Part shown: piece after piece, positions 6,701-7,356 of the stretch
Layout of the letters: each line of letters begins with the position of its first letter
Position numbering within the stretch: the first letter of the stretch is position 1
Notes under the pieces: generated by a model
Seen by the model: only the letters and a program-made list of their open reading frames with translations
Databases searched by the model: none
Told to the model about the DNA's origin: nothing
Program-made: the position numbers and the translations under genes
Source: Candidatus Zipacnadia bacterium
GTDB lineage: Bacteria; Armatimonadota; UBA5377; JALGUK01
NCBI GenBank assembly: GCA_029820875.1
Contig: JALGUK010000073.1
Coordinates: forward strand, 1 to 7,356
Reading direction: 5' to 3'
DNA: 7,356 nucleotides

Positions 6701-6925
6701 GGTTGCGAAGGCAAAGTGGACCCGCGGCGAGGCCGCAGTCAAACACGCACCCGCAGAGGTAGGCAAAGTCGCGGTGGGAGGAGTCAACGTGCAAGTACCG
6801 GTACCGGCCGGCCCTGTCCGGTGCCGGGGTGCGATGGGCACCTCGCCGAACGCAACGGGCGCTACGGTCGCTTCCTGGGTTGCACCAACTACCCACGTTG
6901 CCGGTACACGGAGAACCTGGAGTGA
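3782..6925 (+). CDS. SF1 helicase-PLD nuclease-zinc ribbon fusion, Mokosh type II (MkoC)-like
   Basis: A 1047-residue multidomain protein. Residues 20-120 form a beta-rich N-terminal region of the COG1112/Upf1-Dna2 type. The SF1 helicase follows: Walker A GPPGTGKT (176-183), motif Ia SNTNIAVDTA (204-213), a long Ala/Glu/Arg-rich coiled-coil insertion (about 255-445), Walker B VVIDEAS (472-478), motif III GDFRQLPP (500-507), RTQYRM (547-552), motif V VHRFQGNE (675-682) and motif VI LNVAVSRARR (715-724). A phospholipase D-type nuclease spans about 780-930 with one HKD-like motif, H882, K884 and D889, then GSLN (896-899). The C-terminus has two topoisomerase-type zinc ribbons, C950/C953/C970/C975 and C1012/C1017/C1034/C1040, separated by a basic Arg/Gly/Ser linker. 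All catalytic motifs are intact. An ATP-driven nucleic acid translocase coupled to a nuclease is therefore likely. The single-chain helicase-PLD order is that of type II Mokosh anti-phage systems; other helicase-PLD families remain possible. The gene is more GC-rich than its neighbours and fills cassette 5. Confidence 0.93.
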   Translation: MSEPLTQMIEALDLETAAIRKKGSGTQIELRGGERVGQAEGSWLYRFVVAEDLNLRDDTPIRVTAGQEDVPGVLVSFRDGVLLVALEKDLGPRIAAARLVANDSFLVERLKERLEKVRGGEAQFTRSAADRVLGLAPPSTADAEPHPTVNGDGTANKHQIRAVRRSLGSDTTFVWGPPGTGKTTTLARIVEAHYRADRSVLLVSNTNIAVDTALEKVAERLKGEPDFHQGLVIRQGPVVKEELRRRFGPQVILEEVVGRLGQRLQQEKDNLLREAAPLQAEERSLVAALKDLKGLAFARETLAARQNALEAAKGKIAARQQEAEQHRARAAKARSDLERARSMGAARRFFLGLNPERLTRSAAAADRAAHAASEAARALASDLPKLQAEIASLRGEVDRLTSKTRRHPPAAQIQARLRSVRTRLGQVRERIAAIDGELAELEQQVLARCKILATTVYRTYLGKGGPRQFDAVVIDEASMLMPPLVYYAAGLATQSVTVAGDFRQLPPIVMSDEPLAAEWLKCDVFEKAGIPRRLERRELTPHLVALRTQYRMPEPICAVVNKLFYADHPLRSDPSVNRGNGRFPLSDTPLLYVDTAPFHPWTALRVGTYSRYNLFHALLVRNIVLHLAETGFLPPAGEPNDAVGAVAPYASQARLIQALLDDRLRARAAGIAATVHRFQGNEKAAMLLDLTDSVGVRLGRFLQATRVEEDGARLLNVAVSRARRHVILVGNFDYLRAKAPREGFVRRLVDHFEAHGEALDLDALLPLAERDWIDGLHRVLPVTFNLPDGAAGAFTEGTFYPAFLKDLGRARKSIVIFSPFATGAGTARWIDSLRAALARGVGVRIVTRPPEEFGGGSTDEVTELVRALRDLGITVDLRARMHEKIAILDVRIFWHGSLNILSHRDTHESMLRIESPAACQQLGRFLSAPTGRRDEETAAPSLDAPENPSCPKCGGPTVWNDGRYGIYFKCEDAGCEGKVDPRRGRSQTRTRRGRQSRGGRSQRASTGTGRPCPVPGCDGHLAERNGRYGRFLGCTNYPRCRYTENLE

Positions 6926-6938
6926 AACGCAGGATGCC

Positions 6939-7004
6939 AGCTAACAAGCCGATGAAGCTGACGGTCGCCTTCGGCGCCCGCGGCTTATCGGCAGGTCGTT
7001 ATCC
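6939..7004 (+). repeat. attC6, compact attC site (66 bp)
   Basis: Inverse core AGCTAAC (6939-6945) is the exact reverse complement of the GTTAGCT that opens cassette 5, and the right core is GTTATCC (6998-7004). The left arm GCCGAT-G-AAGC (6948-6958) pairs with GCTTATCGGC (6983-6992), leaving G6954 as a single extrahelical base. It starts 13 bp after the helicase stop codon. With this site intact, the 3.3-kb unit looks competent for excision. Confidence 0.92.
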
Positions 7005-7028
7005 GGATGAAAGGTTGACTGCGAGCTT

Positions 7029-7356
7029 ATGAGGGATCTGCCGGTCGCAACGCAGTGGATGCATGGAGCGGCGCCTCTATACGCGCAGCAGGTGATCGAT
7101 GCCGTTGCCATGGTTGTCGTCAAAAACACCAGCAGCAAGGGCACGGGATGGCTCGTTGCTGATCGAATGCTCGTGACCAACGAGCACGTTATCAGAGGCG
7201 GCTCGCCAAACTCAATCGTTGCCTGCTTCCCGGATGGCTCGGAGCTAGTACCTACCTGCATAAGTCAGAGTAACGAGACTTGGGTCCTGTTGGATGTACC
7301 ACAGCCTTGGTCCATTCAAACGGATGGGCTGTCTGGTTGTAGGCCGTCACGAAACG
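7029..7356 (+). CDS. Trypsin-like serine protease, N-terminal part (runs off the window)
   Basis: A frame of 109 codons is open to the right edge. Residues 23-57 carry the hallmark of chymotrypsin-fold (S1/HtrA-like) peptidases: a strand AVAMVVVKN, then GTGWLVADRMLVTNEHVIRG with catalytic His 53 in TNEHV. The catalytic Asp is expected around residues 83-95. D89 in VLLDVP is a candidate but the local match is imperfect, so a frameshift or divergence there is possible. The active-site Ser would lie beyond the window. There is no signal peptide, so the enzyme is probably cytoplasmic, as in trypsin-like effector or sensor proteins of bacterial conflict systems. ATG 7029 is the first start after an in-frame stop (7008-7010). 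Its ribosome binding site is weak (AAGG at 7011-7014, 14 bases away), and ATG 7059 is an alternative. It is the gene of cassette 6. Confidence 0.75.
   Translation, partial: MRDLPVATQWMHGAAPLYAQQVIDAVAMVVVKNTSSKGTGWLVADRMLVTNEHVIRGGSPNSIVACFPDGSELVPTCISQSNETWVLLDVPQPWSIQTDGLSGCRPSRN

Larger units (their letters stand above)
159..7356 (+). mobile_element. Integron gene-cassette array (cassettes 1-6, last one incomplete)
   Basis: Six consecutive units each carry one + strand gene followed by an attC-like site ending in G|TTRRRY. Taking the cut after the G, the units are about 160-1408 (1.25 kb), 1409-1893 (485 bp), 1894-2549 (656 bp), 2550-3710 (1.16 kb, apparently two fused units), 3711-6998 (3.29 kb) and 6999 onward. 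In cassettes 2, 4 and 5 the opening hexamer is the exact reverse complement of the unit's own inverse core, which independently supports the boundaries. Start codons lie 18-32 bp after the core, except 72 bp in cassette 5. No intI gene or unambiguous attI is visible, so the array may belong to a sedentary chromosomal integron or an integrase-less cluster. Given the cassette orientation, any integrase should lie to the left. Confidence 0.92.

Noticed and set aside
5963..6841. Long - strand frame of 292 codons antisense to the helicase gene
   Set aside because: It reflects the high-GC third positions of the sense gene. No recognisable domain or ribosome binding site was seen.
1261..7004. CRISPR array or tandem repeats
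   Set aside because: The repeated blocks are 60-176 bp, separated by whole genes, and have attC core architecture rather than short identical repeats with uniform spacers.

Overview
The window is a stretch of integron gene-cassette array. Five to six genes, all on the + strand, are separated by attC-type recombination sites, each running from an inverse core (RYYYAAC) to a core (GTTRRRY). In most units the six bases that open a cassette are the reverse complement of that cassette's own inverse core at its far end, as expected if each unit once existed as a circle: TTAGGC (1409) with GCCTAAC (1840), TTAGCC (2550) with GGCTAAC (3366), and TTAGCT (3711) with AGCTAAC (6939). No integrase gene is visible, so this is either the interior of a chromosomal integron with attI to the left or an integrase-less attC cluster. 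The attC type, the high GC of the largest gene and the Shine-Dalgarno-led starts suggest a Gram-negative, probably proteobacterial or environmental genome. The sequence does not allow a finer placement.

Layout: 1-158 is a left flank with a possible 3' end of an upstream gene and a TTGACA promoter candidate. A probable core GTTGGGC lies at 159. Cassette 1 (about 160-1408) encodes a NucS/DUF91-like PD-(D/E)XK nuclease. Cassette 2 (1409-1893) encodes a small four-repeat beta-flower protein with a Pro/Val tail. Cassette 3 (1894-2549) encodes a small exported protein of unknown function. Cassette 4 (2550-3710) encodes a DUF3800 protein, followed by a truncated attC and a short degenerate segment ending in a second attC, so it looks like two cassettes fused by a deletion. 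Cassette 5 (3711-6998), 3.3 kb and unusually large, encodes a 1047-residue SF1 helicase-PLD nuclease-double zinc ribbon protein. Cassette 6 (from 6999) begins a trypsin-like serine protease that runs off the window.

The genes are not an operon in the usual sense. Each has its own cassette and start, and they would be expressed by read-through from an upstream promoter or from promoters inside cassettes. The cargo leans toward predicted nucleic-acid- and protein-attacking enzymes, which fits a mobile store of anti-phage or genome-conflict genes. The strongest candidate is the helicase-PLD protein, whose domain order matches the single-gene (type II, MkoC) form of the Mokosh defence system.
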